Source: JAXDBV01 sp034678415
Lineage (GTDB): Bacteria > Bacteroidota > Bacteroidia > Bacteroidales > VadinHA17
DNA length: 14,725 bases
Direction: 5' to 3'
Assembly (NCBI GenBank): GCA_034678415.1
Contig: JAXDBV010000278.1
Location: 1-14,725 of the forward strand
The position numbers and the translations under genes are program-made. Below, piece after piece: positions 14,054 to 14,725 of this stretch. Within the stretch, counting starts at the first letter, position 1; each line of letters starts with the position of its first letter. The notes under the pieces are model-generated. The model made no database searches, was not told the DNA's origin, and worked only from the letters and a program-made list of their open reading frames with translations.

Positions 14054-14639
14054 TATTTTTATTAAATCAGTTTTACAAACAAAATGAACATTCAGCAAGA
14101 AATATAGAAAGGAAAAAGACTGCCGTGCCGGAGATGATTTTTCAGATGAAATAGTATTTTATTATCTATCAATTATATACAATGATTCATCCGGCAAATT
14201 CCAACATCGAATCCAACAATGTACAGGGATTATATTTAACTGAAAAATCCCGAATTATTTCTCCGCAATTCTTTCAATAACTAATAAATATACAATATAA
14301 ATGAATATAAATACATAATGTTTATGTGACTTTCAGATATTTAACAAACCGACTCACAGGGGATAAATTGAACATAACGCTGTCTCTGTTTTTCCGTTGC
14401 TACTGTCCGCCCCGCCGGTTAAAGCATAACGGATGGTGATGGTTTTAAAGCAACAGATGCAATCTTCATCAACGCTTCCTAAAAGCAATCATAAATTGTG
14501 CAGGATACTCAGATGCTTGCATCAACATATTGTTTACGGCCGACTACTACAGACACTGCGGGGTATTGCCTCCCTGAGGGGCAGTTATCCCTGTCATGAG
14601 TGGTATCCGGTAATCGTGTATGACTGAAGGGATATTGTT
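14054..14639. other. AT-rich region without a recognised gene
   Basis: About 590 bases upstream of the pro promoter. The first 300 are very AT-rich with no coding signal. GGGATT (14226-14231) and AATCCC (14246-14251) could form a small stem with no T tract after it. From about 14370 the base composition rises and a 64-codon plus-strand ORF (14433-14627) appears, but its peptide is not recognisable. I see no tRNA, repeat family, insertion sequence or clear Bacteroidota promoter on the plus strand. Confidence 0.5.
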
Positions 14640-14725
14640 CTGAAAAAAATAGTTGCATGGAATGTTCTTTCATTCATAAAAAAGTTACTTTTAACGGTTC
14701 TGATTAATGGGACCATTGTTGTTGA
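14640..14725 (+). CDS. Possible N-terminus of a secreted or outer-membrane protein, cut by window edge
   Basis: From a CTG at 14640 the plus strand is open to the window end and reads KKIVAWNVLSFIKKLLLTVLINGTIVV. This has the shape of a signal peptide: positive start, then a hydrophobic core. Many SusC-type TonB-dependent receptors and lipoproteins in this phylum begin this way. No ATG, GTG or TTG is in frame between the upstream TGA (14625-14627) and the Lys-Lys pair, so a non-standard start (CTG or ATT) would be needed. The gene could be broken, or the frame could be chance. Confidence 0.27.
   Translation, partial: MKKIVAWNVLSFIKKLLLTVLINGTIVV

Noticed and set aside
14433..14627. 64-codon plus-strand ORF before the right-edge gene
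   Set aside because: The peptide has no recognisable domain or signal sequence, and other frames in this stretch are equally uninformative.
1..14725. CRISPR array, insertion sequence, tRNA or rRNA genes
   Set aside because: I saw no regularly spaced repeats, transposase motifs, terminal inverted repeats or cloverleaf-like sequence in the window.

Overview
The window looks like the chromosome of a member of the Bacteroidota, probably Bacteroidales. The evidence is a textbook Bacteroidota promoter (TTTG, 19 bases, TATATTTG), genes with no clear Shine-Dalgarno sites, the gene order hisG-D-C-B-H-A-F-IE, and remnants of a polysaccharide-degradation locus beside it. The genus cannot be told from the sequence. 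Every gene that can be read with confidence lies on the minus strand, so transcription runs from high to low coordinates.

Right part (about 14050 down to 9684): a promoter and a short 5' leader (14053-13882) precede a small hypothetical ORF, then proB, proA and a citrate synthase gene with almost no spacing. The leader holds a 17-codon ORF with two adjacent Pro codons, a terminator hairpin, and a segment that can pair with the terminator's 5' arm. This is the layout of a translation-coupled attenuator. Citrate synthase starts carbon towards 2-oxoglutarate and glutamate, and ProB and ProA carry glutamate towards proline, so the group makes metabolic sense as one operon.

Centre (about 9499 down to 2334): a complete eight-gene histidine operon. 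It also has an attenuator, with a 14-residue leader peptide MARTHAYHLHHHLR and a strong terminator hairpin just before hisG. The two leaders share a sequence around the leader stop codon (GGTGAG...CGG...ATGGTA), which suggests a common leader design in this organism. The genes overlap or nearly touch and cover the whole pathway with one exception. The N-terminal phosphatase half of HisB has lost every HAD catalytic motif while the dehydratase half is intact, so histidinol-phosphate phosphatase must come from elsewhere.

Left part (2333 down to 1): AT-richer accessory DNA. Next to a bidirectional terminator (2070-2096) lies what reads as the first codons of an ECF sigma factor, joined out of frame to the last part of an alpha-L-rhamnosidase-like gene that itself carries an in-frame stop. 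Beyond it is an open but edge-truncated secreted GH172 (DUF2961) glycosidase. The right edge (14160-14725) is mostly AT-rich and gene-poor, and may contain the first codons of a plus-strand secreted protein.
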